From positions 1 through 23,952 of the forward strand of contig JBKDZR010000090.1 in the NCBI GenBank assembly GCA_047971485.1: a stretch of 23,952 nt of DNA, given 5' to 3'. Shown one piece after another: positions 14,414 to 22,538 of this stretch (position 1 is its first letter; each line of letters begins with the position of its first letter). Below the pieces are notes generated by a model. It was given only the letters and a program-made list of their open reading frames with translations. It was not told the origin of the DNA and made no database searches. The translations under genes and the position numbers were made by a program. The DNA comes from JBKDZR01 sp047971485 (GTDB lineage Bacteria > Pseudomonadota > Alphaproteobacteria > Rhodobacterales > Rhodobacteraceae).

Positions 14414-15700
14414 TCAGAACCAGGTGATAGGCACGGTAATGAGCGCCGGGAAAATGATGATGATAAGCACCGCAAGCAGGTTCAGCAGGATGAACGGGGT
14501 GACACCGCGGAAGATCTCGCCCAGCGGGATTTCCGTTGCGACGCTCTTGACGGTGAAGATGTTCATCCCGATCGGTGGGGTCAGCATGCCAACCTCGATC
14601 ATCAGGACGACGAAGATGCCGAAATAGATCGGGTCAATCCCGGCCGCGACCGCAATGGGCAGAAAGACCGGCACGGTCAGCAACATCAGGCCCAGGGTTT
14701 CCAGCACACAGCCCAGAACCAGGTAGATCACCGCAAAGATCAGCAGGATCCCGATCCGCCCAAGACCCCATTCGCCGATGATCGCGCTGAGATCCGCAGC
14801 CAGGCCGCTGAGATTGACAAAGTTGGAAAACATCCCGGCGCCAAAGACGATCAGGAAAACCATGGATGTGGTCCGCGCCGCCTCAATCGCGCATTCGACG
14901 ATACCCCAGAAGTTCAGCGATCGGCGCCAGAGAACAATCCCCAGGGCCCCCATGCTGCCGATTCCAGCCGCTTCGGTCACGGTCATGAAGCCGAAATACA
15001 TCCCGCCAATGACGATGACGAACAGCACCAGTGTCGCCCCGATCCCCTTGAGGGTATGCAGGCGCACAGCCAGAGGCGGCTTTTCTTCGCCTTCCGGCAT
15101 CATGCCACCGACACGGGCCATGATATAGACCCCACCCATGAACAGCGCGGCGACCATCAGGCCCGGCACCGTCACACCGACGAACAGCAGACGGATATCC
15201 TGATCCGTGATCAGCCCATAGATCATCAGCGGGACCGATGGCGGGATCAGCATTCCCAGCACCCCCGAGGCCGCCACGCAGCCCGACGAGATCCGGTCGG
15301 CATAACCGCGCGCGCGCATCTGCGGGATGGCAACCTTGGACATGGTCGCCGCCGCCGCCAGCGACGATCCGGTGATCATCCCGAACAGTGCCGAGGCCGC
15401 AACCGTCGCCTGGGCCAACCCACCGCGACGATGCCCCAGCCAGGCCTGCGCTGCGGTATAGAGGTCATCAGAAATCCGCGCCCGGTGGATGAAAACCCCC
15501 ATCAGGATGAACATCGGCATGACCGACAGGGAATAGCTGGCCGAACTGTCCTGAACGACGCTGGCCAGCGTGCCCAGGGCCGGATCCCAGCCCCGCTGCA
15601 TGGCAAAGCCGATCGTCCCGACAAACAACAGGGCAAAACCCAGCGGCACACCGACCAGGGCAAGGCCGATCGCCGCGCAAAATCCGATAAATGCACTCAT
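14414..15700 (-). CDS. dctM: TRAP transporter large membrane subunit
   Basis: A 428-residue membrane protein with about twelve hydrophobic segments and the DctM signatures: GVPLGFALLFVGTIGFAMQRG near the start, PMFILMGVFIHRARISDDLY, MITGSSLAAAATMSKVAIPQMRARGYADRISSGCVAASGVLGMLIPPSVPLMIYGLITDQ, and GMLTPPIGMNIFTVKSVA near the end. It uses the sodium gradient to import the solute delivered by DctP. It follows dctQ after six bases, and the SDR gene comes 38 bases later, which ties uptake to oxidation in one message. Confidence 0.95.
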   Translation of the reverse strand: MSAFIGFCAAIGLALVGVPLGFALLFVGTIGFAMQRGWDPALGTLASVVQDSSASYSLSVMPMFILMGVFIHRARISDDLYTAAQAWLGHRRGGLAQATVAASALFGMITGSSLAAAATMSKVAIPQMRARGYADRISSGCVAASGVLGMLIPPSVPLMIYGLITDQDIRLLFVGVTVPGLMVAALFMGGVYIMARVGGMMPEGEEKPPLAVRLHTLKGIGATLVLFVIVIGGMYFGFMTVTEAAGIGSMGALGIVLWRRSLNFWGIVECAIEAARTTSMVFLIVFGAGMFSNFVNLSGLAADLSAIIGEWGLGRIGILLIFAVIYLVLGCVLETLGLMLLTVPVFLPIAVAAGIDPIYFGIFVVLMIEVGMLTPPIGMNIFTVKSVATEIPLGEIFRGVTPFILLNLLAVLIIIIFPALITVPITWF

Positions 15701-15706
15701 TGCCTG

Positions 15707-16228
15707 TCACTCCACGCTGGCATGGCTCAGGGTCGGGGTCTTGCCCAGCAGCAGCGCGATCAGGCGCAACAGATGGGTCAGGGCCATGACCGCCGTCAGG
15801 GCCGCCGCCGCGATGGTGATCGGCGCCTTGGGAATACCGATGACCAGCGATGCATCGCCGAATTTCTGAAAAATCTGAGCCAGATCATAAAGTTGCCAGG
15901 CCATCGCCAAGGCCGTGATAAGGCAAATGATTTCAATGACGAACCGGCGCAGTCGCCCGATCAATCCACTGCCGATCGGAATCAATTCAACCGAGATATG
16001 GCTGCCGGTGCGCGACAGCGCCGGCAGAAACCAAAAGATGGTCAAGGTCATGGCGACCTCGATCATGTCATAGGCCCCCCGCAGCGGTCGGTGCAGCACA
16101 TAGCGCCCGACCACATCGACAAAGGTCAGCCCCATGATCCCGAGGATCAGGGCCGCGCCAAGACGGCCATAGAGTGTCCAGAGCCATTCATACCGGCTCT
16201 GGGTGCCCGAAAAATTGCTGGCTGTCAT
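15707..16228 (-). CDS. dctQ: TRAP transporter small membrane subunit
   Basis: A 173-residue protein with four membrane segments and the DctQ pattern GIMGLTFVDVVGRYVLHRPLRGAYDMIEVAMTLTIFWFLPALSRTGSHISVELI. The start at 16228 is chosen over an upstream one at 16339, because the longer form would overlap dctP by 100 bases and add 37 residues with no membrane or family character. GAGG lies about eight bases before the chosen ATG. The gap to dctP is ten bases. Confidence 0.92.
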   Translation of the reverse strand: MTASNFSGTQSRYEWLWTLYGRLGAALILGIMGLTFVDVVGRYVLHRPLRGAYDMIEVAMTLTIFWFLPALSRTGSHISVELIPIGSGLIGRLRRFVIEIICLITALAMAWQLYDLAQIFQKFGDASLVIGIPKAPITIAAAALTAVMALTHLLRLIALLLGKTPTLSHASVE

Positions 16229-16238
16229 GCTCTGCGCC

Positions 16239-17303
16239 TCAGTCTCTGGCCCGGACGATAGAGCCAAGCGCATCGGAATATTCGAACGCCTTGGCGCGAT
16301 AGAAATCCAGCGCGGCCCGACCATCGACACCTTTGGCATTGGCCTTGGCGATCCATTCTTCGTCCATCGCGTCGGATGCGGGGGCGAACTGGGTCATCAG
16401 GGCTTCGGGGGCATCGATCACCTCGATGCCTTCGGCACGTGCCGTGGCCACCGCCGCACGCTGCGCGATGTCATAGGCCCCGACATATTCCTGCAACTTG
16501 GTCTGGGCGACGGCCATCATCGCCTCCTGGTCCTCGGGCGAGATTTCAGCCCAGCGATCCTTGTTCATGAACAAGGCAAAGGACGGTGCGCTCAGACCGC
16601 CCGGGATCAGCACGGCGGATTTGGTGTACTGAAAGACGTTGAACGCCTCAAAATCAAACAGGGCCAGCCCTGCATAGGCATCCACCGTCCCCGATGAGAT
16701 GATTTCATAGGCCTGCACGGCGGGGGCGGCGACGACCGCAGCCTTGCCCGCATCCATCAGCTTGGCCGAAGGCCCGGGGATCGTGTACATTTTCATGCCA
16801 CGGATCGAGCCCGCCTCATCCGCGCCCTTGCTGCGCATCAGCAGATCGCCGGGCAAACCGACATACAGCGCCAGCAGATGCACATCGTCCAGTTCACCGA
16901 CCGGTGCGAAATATTCCTGATAGGTTTCCCAGAGCGCGCGGGAATTGCCCTCGGCGCTGAACGTGCCACGCGGCAGGGCAGAAATCAGCATCAACTCGGC
17001 AAAGTTCTCAAGGAACGTCATGTTGATATAGCCAACATCAAAGGTGCCGCGCACGACGCTGGTATATTGCGCGGGCGGCGGTGCCAGGGTCGAGGGCGGC
17101 ACCTTGAAGGTGACCCGGCCTTCGGTGGCCTCGGACAGGTCGTCCAGCCAGGGGAACATGACCTGCGCATTCCAGATATGGGCGTGCGAAATGAATGTGT
17201 TGAAAATCAATTCGACATTCTCGGCCCGGGCCGGCGCGGTAACCGCCGCCAGAGACGCACCAAATGTCAGTGCGGCGGTTGCCTTGCGAAGACTTGAAAT
17301 CAT
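16239..17303 (-). CDS. dctP: TRAP transporter solute-binding protein, first copy
   Basis: A 354-residue periplasmic binding protein. The signal peptide ends at ARA-E near residue 27. The body has DctP features such as ENFAELMLISALPRGTFSAEGNSRALWETYQEYFAP and SSGTVDAYAGLALFDFEAFNVFQYTK. In canonical DctP/SiaP proteins an Arg in the G-x-K-x-R motif clamps the ligand carboxylate. Here the motif is GMKMY with Y173 at that place, so the ligand may well not be a carboxylate. It is followed at once by dctQM, and preceded by a second copy on the same strand. Confidence 0.92.
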   Translation of the reverse strand: MISSLRKATAALTFGASLAAVTAPARAENVELIFNTFISHAHIWNAQVMFPWLDDLSEATEGRVTFKVPPSTLAPPPAQYTSVVRGTFDVGYINMTFLENFAELMLISALPRGTFSAEGNSRALWETYQEYFAPVGELDDVHLLALYVGLPGDLLMRSKGADEAGSIRGMKMYTIPGPSAKLMDAGKAAVVAAPAVQAYEIISSGTVDAYAGLALFDFEAFNVFQYTKSAVLIPGGLSAPSFALFMNKDRWAEISPEDQEAMMAVAQTKLQEYVGAYDIAQRAAVATARAEGIEVIDAPEALMTQFAPASDAMDEEWIAKANAKGVDGRAALDFYRAKAFEYSDALGSIVRARD

Positions 17304-17354
17304 GGTTCTTTCCTCCCTGATAATCGGCCCACCGGGTTTGGGTGTGGCCTATGC

Positions 17355-17375
17355 GATGCCCGGGATCCGGGCATC
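17355..17375 (-). promoter_or_regulatory. Hairpin between the two dctP copies
   Basis: GATGCCCGG (17355-17363), loop GAT, CCGGGCATC (17367-17375) forms a perfect 9-base-pair stem in the 93-base gap after the upstream dctP. There is no T run. Such stems after binding-protein genes usually stabilise the upstream message and let the binding protein be made in excess of the membrane subunits. Confidence 0.5.
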
Positions 17376-17396
17376 GTCAAATTCGGTTCCGGCTGG

Positions 17397-18446
17397 TTAG
17401 TCCTCTTCCGCCAGTGCCTCGGCATAGGCCTTGGCCCGACTGCGGTAAAAGTCCAGCGCCGCGCGCCCGTCCACGCCCTTGGCTTCGGCCTTTGCAATCC
17501 AGGCCGCATCCAGTTCGTCCGCCGAAGGCCGGAACGCGGCCATCAGCGCATCGGGGGCCTGGTCGATCTCGATCCCCAGCGCCTCGGCATGGGTCTTGGA
17601 CTGCCGCGCATAAGCATCAAACGCCCCGACATTAGGCACCAGATGGCTTTGCGCCATGTCCATCACCGTTTGCTGATCTTCCGGCGACAGCGCCGCCCAG
17701 CGATCCTTGTTGACGAACAAGGCAAAAGACGGAGCGCTCAGCCCGCCCGGCACCATCAACGCCTTTTGCGCATACTGAAAGACATTGAACGCCTCAAAGT
17801 CATACAGGGCCAGTCCGGCATAGACATCCACCGTCCCCGAGGAGATCACCTCATAGGCCTGAACCCCGGGGGCCGAGACAACGGCTGCCCCTACCCCATC
17901 CAGAAGCTGCGCTGCCGAGCCCGGGATGGCGTAGGTCTTGATCCCCCGGAAATTGCCGCTGACACCGGTGCCCTTGCGCCGCAGCATGATATCGCCCGGC
18001 AGACCGACATAGAGGGCGACCAGATGGACATCGTCGAATTCGCCCGCCTCGGCAAAATATTCCTGATAGGTTTCCCACAGGGCCCGGGAATTGCCCTGGG
18101 CGCTGAAGGTTCCCAGCGGCAGGCTGGACAGCTGGACAAGCTCGGCAAAATTCTGGACGAAAACCAGGTTGATATAGGCCGCGTCGAACACGCCCCGCAC
18201 CACACCCTTGTATTGCTCGGGCGGGGGGGCCAGGCTGGCGGGCGGCACATTAAAGGTCACACGGCCGCCGGTGGCCTTGGTCACGTCCTCGAACCACGGG
18301 AAGACGACATCGGCATTCCACGGATGACCGTGTGACGCATAGGTGTTGAACAGGATCTCCACCTCCTGCCCCTGGGCCGGCAACGCCGCACCAAGACCAA
18401 GGGTGGCCAGCAGGACCGCAGTACTCTGACGGAATTTCCTCAACAT
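17397..18446 (-). CDS. dctP: TRAP transporter solute-binding protein, second copy
   Basis: A 349-residue paralogue of the neighbouring dctP, with by eye roughly two thirds identical residues across the mature protein and no large gaps. The signal peptide MLRKFRQSTAVLLATLGLGAALPAQGQ ends near residue 26. The start at 18446 has AAGGA close by; a longer open frame adds 25 residues with no signal character. Y172 (in GIKTY) again takes the place of the carboxylate-binding Arg. Two binding proteins feeding one DctQM pair would widen the range of solutes or affinities. The gene follows the first SDR gene after 50 bases. Confidence 0.92.
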   Translation of the reverse strand: MLRKFRQSTAVLLATLGLGAALPAQGQEVEILFNTYASHGHPWNADVVFPWFEDVTKATGGRVTFNVPPASLAPPPEQYKGVVRGVFDAAYINLVFVQNFAELVQLSSLPLGTFSAQGNSRALWETYQEYFAEAGEFDDVHLVALYVGLPGDIMLRRKGTGVSGNFRGIKTYAIPGSAAQLLDGVGAAVVSAPGVQAYEVISSGTVDVYAGLALYDFEAFNVFQYAQKALMVPGGLSAPSFALFVNKDRWAALSPEDQQTVMDMAQSHLVPNVGAFDAYARQSKTHAEALGIEIDQAPDALMAAFRPSADELDAAWIAKAEAKGVDGRAALDFYRSRAKAYAEALAEED

Positions 18447-18496
18447 CGTTCCTTCCCCCCGAAGGCTATGAGGCGTGCAGGTTGGCCGCGCCCGGG

Positions 18497-19309
18497 TCAG
18501 GACGCGGCAGCGGGCAGGCACAGGCCCCCCAGATCCAGTTGATCGACGGTGGTAAAGGCACGGATACCCCCATCAACGACAAGATCCTCACCCCGGATCC
18601 AGCCCCCGGCTTCGGACAGCAGAAAGGCACAGGCGGCGGCCACCTCGGCCGGCTGGGCCGGACGCCCGGCCCGGGCGATGTTGCGCGCCGTTTTTTCCCC
18701 GAAAGCCTTGAGGAAATCATCCAGGATGCCAGTCTGGACCGCGCCAGGACTGACCGTATTCATCGCGATATCACGGGCGATCAGTGGCTCGGTCATGGCC
18801 ATGGTCCACAGGATGATCGCCTCTTTGGACAGGTTGTAGGCCCGGGTCGCATCGCACCCCTCGGCGGCGACGAACGCCGCGACATCGGCCGCCGTCCGGC
18901 AGCCCCCCAGCCGCTTGATCTGATCGACATTCTGCGACCAGCCATAACCGGCCCGCGACGCCAGCGACATGATCCGCCCCCCCGGTACAATCGCCGGCAG
19001 CAGCGCATCGGTCAGCGCCCGGGTCCCGAGAAAGTTGATGGTCAGAACCGTTTCGGGCCCCGCCGCCCCCGGCGGCACCCCCGCGACATTGCACAGCGCG
19101 TCAATCCGGCCATCGCATTTGTGCAGGATGCTGTCGGTGGCCGCGCGGATCGCGCCCTCATCCATCAGGTCCAGGGCGACAAAATCACTGTCAGGCGTGT
19201 CGGGCTGGCGCACATCGGCGGCAACCACCTGATCGCCTCCGGCCCGCAACAATGTGCACAGGGCCTTGCCGATACCGCCAGCGGCCCCTGTTACCACGAT
19301 TCTACGCAT
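18497..19309 (-). CDS. Short-chain dehydrogenase, coniferyl-alcohol / 3-alpha-hydroxysteroid dehydrogenase-like
   Basis: A 270-residue SDR with T7-G-x-x-G11-x-x-G14, NVAG at 74-77, Ser at 118, and Y158-x-x-x-K162. A long insert between the Ser and Tyr (GYGWSQNVDQIKRLGGCRTAADVAAFVAAEG) marks the subgroup that includes 3-alpha-hydroxysteroid dehydrogenase and bacterial coniferyl-alcohol dehydrogenase. The start at 19309 has GGAGGAG eight bases upstream; a longer frame adds 13 residues without similarity. It is the first gene of the TRAP-SDR-BVMO operon, so it probably handles an imported alcohol. The Asp at 32 in AADVR suggests NAD. Confidence 0.88.
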   Translation of the reverse strand: MRRIVVTGAAGGIGKALCTLLRAGGDQVVAADVRQPDTPDSDFVALDLMDEGAIRAATDSILHKCDGRIDALCNVAGVPPGAAGPETVLTINFLGTRALTDALLPAIVPGGRIMSLASRAGYGWSQNVDQIKRLGGCRTAADVAAFVAAEGCDATRAYNLSKEAIILWTMAMTEPLIARDIAMNTVSPGAVQTGILDDFLKAFGEKTARNIARAGRPAQPAEVAAACAFLLSEAGGWIRGEDLVVDGGIRAFTTVDQLDLGGLCLPAAAS

Positions 19310-19694
19310 TGACGCGATCTCCTCCCAAGTCTCCTTGGGGTAAGGCACCAGAAATAGGCCGCTGAGACCAGCCTTGAAACGTCATTCCTATAACAGTTTG
19401 GAATATGAGGGTGGCGATTGCTTTCCGAGCGATCACTTTATGGGTCACATAGACCCAAAATGTAATCTCAGGACCCGCCTGCCCCGTCAGCACATTTGGC
19501 TTCAAGGCAGGCTGTGCACAGGCGGGCCTGATGCGCGTTGTACGGGAAAACCTTGCCGTCTCAGGCCTGCGCTGATCCGAAAAGGCCCCCCGCTTTTTTC
19601 GGACTGGTCAAAGGCGTTTCCTGAGACTTCCGCAGCGTGGACACGCTGTAGATCCTTGATTCAACTTTTCCCCGAAATGCTTTAACCTTGCGCC
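19310..19694. promoter_or_regulatory. Divergent control region with several dyads
   Basis: This 385-base region contains no gene. Symmetric elements seen are ATTCC-N11-GGAAT (19384-19404), TGGGTC-ACATA-GACCCA (19441-19457), CCCGCCTG with CAGGCGGG (19474-19481 and 19519-19526) alternating with GCCTGCC/GGCAGGC (19477-19483 and 19506-19512), TCCGAAAA/TTTTCGGA (19576-19583 and 19596-19603) and CAGCGTG-GA-CACGCTG (19633-19648). The first two lie nearest the minus-strand operon and are candidate regulator sites for it. The last lies before the plus-strand gene. No strong promoter hexamers stand out. Confidence 0.4.
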
Positions 19695-20786
19695 ATGACC
19701 GATGCCGACAAATATGATCCGCCCCGATCGCTCTATGATCCGCCGGAAGAGGGGCCCGAGGATCTGTGGTTCTTGCCCCCCGAGGATCCGGCTGGTCTGT
19801 TTGATCTGCCCTGGCAGACGGACGAAGGATCCCCAGGGATCGCCCCGCCCCACCCCGAGGACTGGCAGGCCGCCGAGGCCCGCCACGCGGTGGCTTTGGC
19901 CCGGGCGGCGGCGGCCTTTGGGGCGCTTGATGAACGTTTGCGCCGGGACGGGACGGGGCTGTTACGCCGTCTGGCCCGTCAGGAAGCGGCCGATCTGGGC
20001 TGGCATCTGGGTGATCGGGTTCCAGCCGATCGGCTGAACCTGTACCTGATGCTGCGGTTGCCGGGGGCAGGCGACGATCCGCAGGCGCTGGCCCGGGCGG
20101 CCTGGGCCGTGCGGCGGCTGGAGGCGCGGGCACAGCCCCAGGCACGCGACCTGGCCAACCTGGCCGGGTTCCTCTCGCGTGAGGTGCAGGCCGATCCCGC
20201 CGCCACCGACCTGGTAGACCGCCCTTTGGGGGGTGAATTTTCCGCACTGGCGGCCGAATGGCAGGCGGATCTGAGCGCGCCGGGTGGCCTGCATCCGATC
20301 ACCCGCGCCGCCCTTGGCTGGGGGGGCTGGCGCCGGCTGGGCCTGTCGGGGGAAAGTGCGATGATCGAAGGGGCCGTGGCCGCCGCCCGGATCGGCGCTG
20401 TCGAGGGGCGCGGCGGCCTGCCCTTTCTGCCACTGGGGGCTGGTGGGGGTCAGGCCTTGCGCGCCTTTGGCCCCCCGGATCGAGCCCTGCCGCTGTGGTA
20501 TGCCGGCGTGACCGAGGCGCTTCAATCCTGCCTGATGCTGTGCGACCGGGTTGCGGATTGGCTGGTGCGTGCAGGCGAAGGCACCGCCGATCTGTCGGGG
20601 CGCACCCCGCCCCTGATCATCGGGTTCCTGGCCGGCTGGCCGCTGGTTTCGGCCCCGATGCTGGAAAAGCTGACCGGGGCGTCACGGGCGGCCGTGCAGC
20701 GCAACCTGATCCTGTTTCAGCAGCGAGGACTGGTCCGCGAACTGACCGGGCAGGACCGGTTCCGGTTCTGGGCCGCCGCGCTGTAG
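19695..20786 (+). CDS. DUF1612/HTH protein resembling the RHE_PE00001 family
   Basis: A 363-residue protein rich in Ala, Arg, Leu and Gly. The C-terminal part ends in a helix-turn-helix-like segment, IIGFLAGWPLVSAPMLEKLTGASRAAVQRNLILFQQRGLVRELTGQDRFRFWAAAL. That layout closes with a LVRELTGxxRFRxW motif as in the RHE_PE00001 proteins of rhizobia and rhodobacters. The N-terminal 60 residues are acidic and Pro-rich (MTDADKYDPPRSLYDPPEEGPEDLWFLPPED). The role of the family is unknown; a DNA-binding function is inferred from the C-terminus. No ribosome binding site is obvious. It stands alone, converging with the HerA-like ATPase gene. Confidence 0.65.
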   Translation: MTDADKYDPPRSLYDPPEEGPEDLWFLPPEDPAGLFDLPWQTDEGSPGIAPPHPEDWQAAEARHAVALARAAAAFGALDERLRRDGTGLLRRLARQEAADLGWHLGDRVPADRLNLYLMLRLPGAGDDPQALARAAWAVRRLEARAQPQARDLANLAGFLSREVQADPAATDLVDRPLGGEFSALAAEWQADLSAPGGLHPITRAALGWGGWRRLGLSGESAMIEGAVAAARIGAVEGRGGLPFLPLGAGGGQALRAFGPPDRALPLWYAGVTEALQSCLMLCDRVADWLVRAGEGTADLSGRTPPLIIGFLAGWPLVSAPMLEKLTGASRAAVQRNLILFQQRGLVRELTGQDRFRFWAAAL

Positions 20787-20914
20787 GGACGCCTCGGGCC
20801 GGAGTGTTGTGATCTCGCGGGCCGCCCCCTGAACGGCGTTTGGCTGACGGACGCGCGAAACTGGGAAAGTATGGACCGAGGCAATGCGCGGCCTGGGCGA
20901 ACCAGTGGATTTGT

Positions 20915-22450
20915 CTATTTCCCCCGGAACAGGCTGCCCAGGATCCCGCGGACCATCCGCTGCCCCCGGCGTGTGCCCAGTTCCTTGACCACCGTTCGGG
21001 TCAGCGTCTCGGTCAGGCTGGGGGTGCTGCGCGGCGCGCGGTTGCTGCTGCGACGGGTGGGCTCATAGCGTCGGGCACGGGCATAATCGCGGGTTTCGGC
21101 CTCGGCCTTCTCCTTGGCGCGGACCTCTGCTGCCTCGGCCTCGGCGGCCTCTTGCGCGGCTTTGGCGGCCCGGGCGGCCAGCAGCTCGTGCGCGCTTTCC
21201 CGATTGACCGCCGTCTCATAGCGCCCGGCCACGGGCGAAGCCGCCAGTGCCGTGCGCCGTTCATCGTCCGTGATCGGACCCATGCGCGATTGTGGCGGCC
21301 GGATCAGGGTGCGTTCTGCCACGCCTGGCACAGCCTTTTTCTGCAGAAGGGATGTCACCGCCTCACCTGTGCCCACCTCGCGGATGGCGGTTTCGGTGTC
21401 GAAACGAGGGTTGGGGCGGAAGGTCTGGGCCGCCAGTTTCAACGCCTTGACATCGCGCGGGGTAAAGGCCCGCAGCGCATGTTGCAGCCGGTTGCCCAAC
21501 TGCCCCAGCACATCAGGCGGCACATCATCGGGGTTTTGGGTGACAAAATACACCCCCACCCCCTTGGAGCGGATCAGCCGCACCACCTGTTCGATCCGGT
21601 CGATCAGCACCTTGGGGGCGGTGTCGAACAGCAGATGGGCCTCATCGAAGAAGAAGACCATTACGGGCTTGTCGGGATTGCCGACCTCGGGCAGGGTCTC
21701 GAACAGTTCCGACAGCAGCCAGAGCAGAAACATCGCATAGAGGCGCGGGGCGGTCATCAGCCGCTCGGCCATCAGCACGTTGATCTGCCCCGCCCCGTCA
21801 TGGATGGCAATCATGTCACGCAGATCCAATGCCGGTTCGCCCAGAAAGCCCTTGGCCCCTTCGTTTTCCAGCACCAGAAGCGCGCGCTGGATCGCCCCGA
21901 TCGACGCCGAAGACACATTGCCATAGCGCGTCTTCACCTGATCGGCATTGTCCCCCAGCCAGGCAAGCATGGCGCGCAGGTCATCCAGATCCAGCAGGGC
22001 CAGGCCTTCGTCATCGGCGACGGCAAAGGCGATGGTCAGCACGCCTTCCTGCACGTCACTCAAGTCCATCAGCCGGGCCAGCAGCAAGGGGCCCATCTCG
22101 GCCACAGTGGCACGGACCGGGTGGCCCTTTTCGCCGAAAAGGTCCCAGAACACGACGGGAAAGGCGCGGAAACCATAGTTGGCCAACCCGATCTGATTGG
22201 CCCGGTTCAGCAGGAAATCCTTGGCCTCACCCGGCTGGGACAGACCCGAGACATCGCCCTTCACATCGGCCATGAAGACCGGCACGCCTGCGGCAGAAAA
22301 GCCCTCGGCCAGGATCTGCATGGTCACGGTCTTACCGGTCCCCGTTGCCCCGGCAATCAGCCCGTGGCGGTTGGCCAGGTTCAGCAGCAACTGTTGCGCG
22401 TCGTTATGGGTGAAGCCGCCACCGCCCACGAAGATATCCGGCTGCGTCAT
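20915..22450 (-). CDS. HerA-like ATPase of the DUF853 (YjgR) family
   Basis: A 511-residue P-loop ATPase. Walker A is G34-ATGTGK-T41 and Walker B is VMVFFFDEAHLLF. YFVTQNPDDVPPDVLGQLGNRLQHALRAFTPRD is the arginine-finger region typical of HerA/FtsK relatives. The C-terminal 100 residues form a charged Ala/Glu/Arg-rich stretch, probably coiled coil, ending in a basic tail. The start at 22450 is chosen because the frame upstream gives low-complexity Pro/Arg sequence, and GAAGAGGG stands before this ATG. Proteins of this family are widespread housekeeping-type genes of unproven function. No NurA nuclease or other HerA partner is adjacent, so no defence role is claimed. Confidence 0.9.
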   Translation of the reverse strand: MTQPDIFVGGGGFTHNDAQQLLLNLANRHGLIAGATGTGKTVTMQILAEGFSAAGVPVFMADVKGDVSGLSQPGEAKDFLLNRANQIGLANYGFRAFPVVFWDLFGEKGHPVRATVAEMGPLLLARLMDLSDVQEGVLTIAFAVADDEGLALLDLDDLRAMLAWLGDNADQVKTRYGNVSSASIGAIQRALLVLENEGAKGFLGEPALDLRDMIAIHDGAGQINVLMAERLMTAPRLYAMFLLWLLSELFETLPEVGNPDKPVMVFFFDEAHLLFDTAPKVLIDRIEQVVRLIRSKGVGVYFVTQNPDDVPPDVLGQLGNRLQHALRAFTPRDVKALKLAAQTFRPNPRFDTETAIREVGTGEAVTSLLQKKAVPGVAERTLIRPPQSRMGPITDDERRTALAASPVAGRYETAVNRESAHELLAARAAKAAQEAAEAEAAEVRAKEKAEAETRDYARARRYEPTRRSSNRAPRSTPSLTETLTRTVVKELGTRRGQRMVRGILGSLFRGK

Positions 22451-22484
22451 CGCGCCCTCTTCCGCTGGTTCTGTTCGTCTGGCC

Positions 22485-22522
22485 GGGGCCGGCCCTGCAG
22501 ATCCCCTGCCCGGACCGGCCCC
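22485..22522 (-). terminator. GC-rich hairpin between the BKACE and HerA-like genes
   Basis: Arms GGGGCCGG (22485-22492) and CCGGCCCC (22515-22522) enclose a smaller GCAG/CTGC stem, 16 bases after the BKACE stop. There is no T tail on the minus strand. It may be a partial terminator or attenuator. Confidence 0.4.
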
Positions 22523-22538
22523 GATCATGGGGCGCCTG

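Noticed and set aside
19576..19603. Rho-independent terminator
   Set aside because: The arms TCCGAAAA/TTTTCGGA are AT-rich near the loop, there is no gene upstream on the plus strand to terminate, and the T run is inside the stem.
20915..22450. HerA-type defence system
   Set aside because: The protein is a DUF853/YjgR-type ATPase and has no NurA, Sir2 or nuclease partner beside it; the neighbours are a metabolic enzyme and an orphan DUF1612-like gene.
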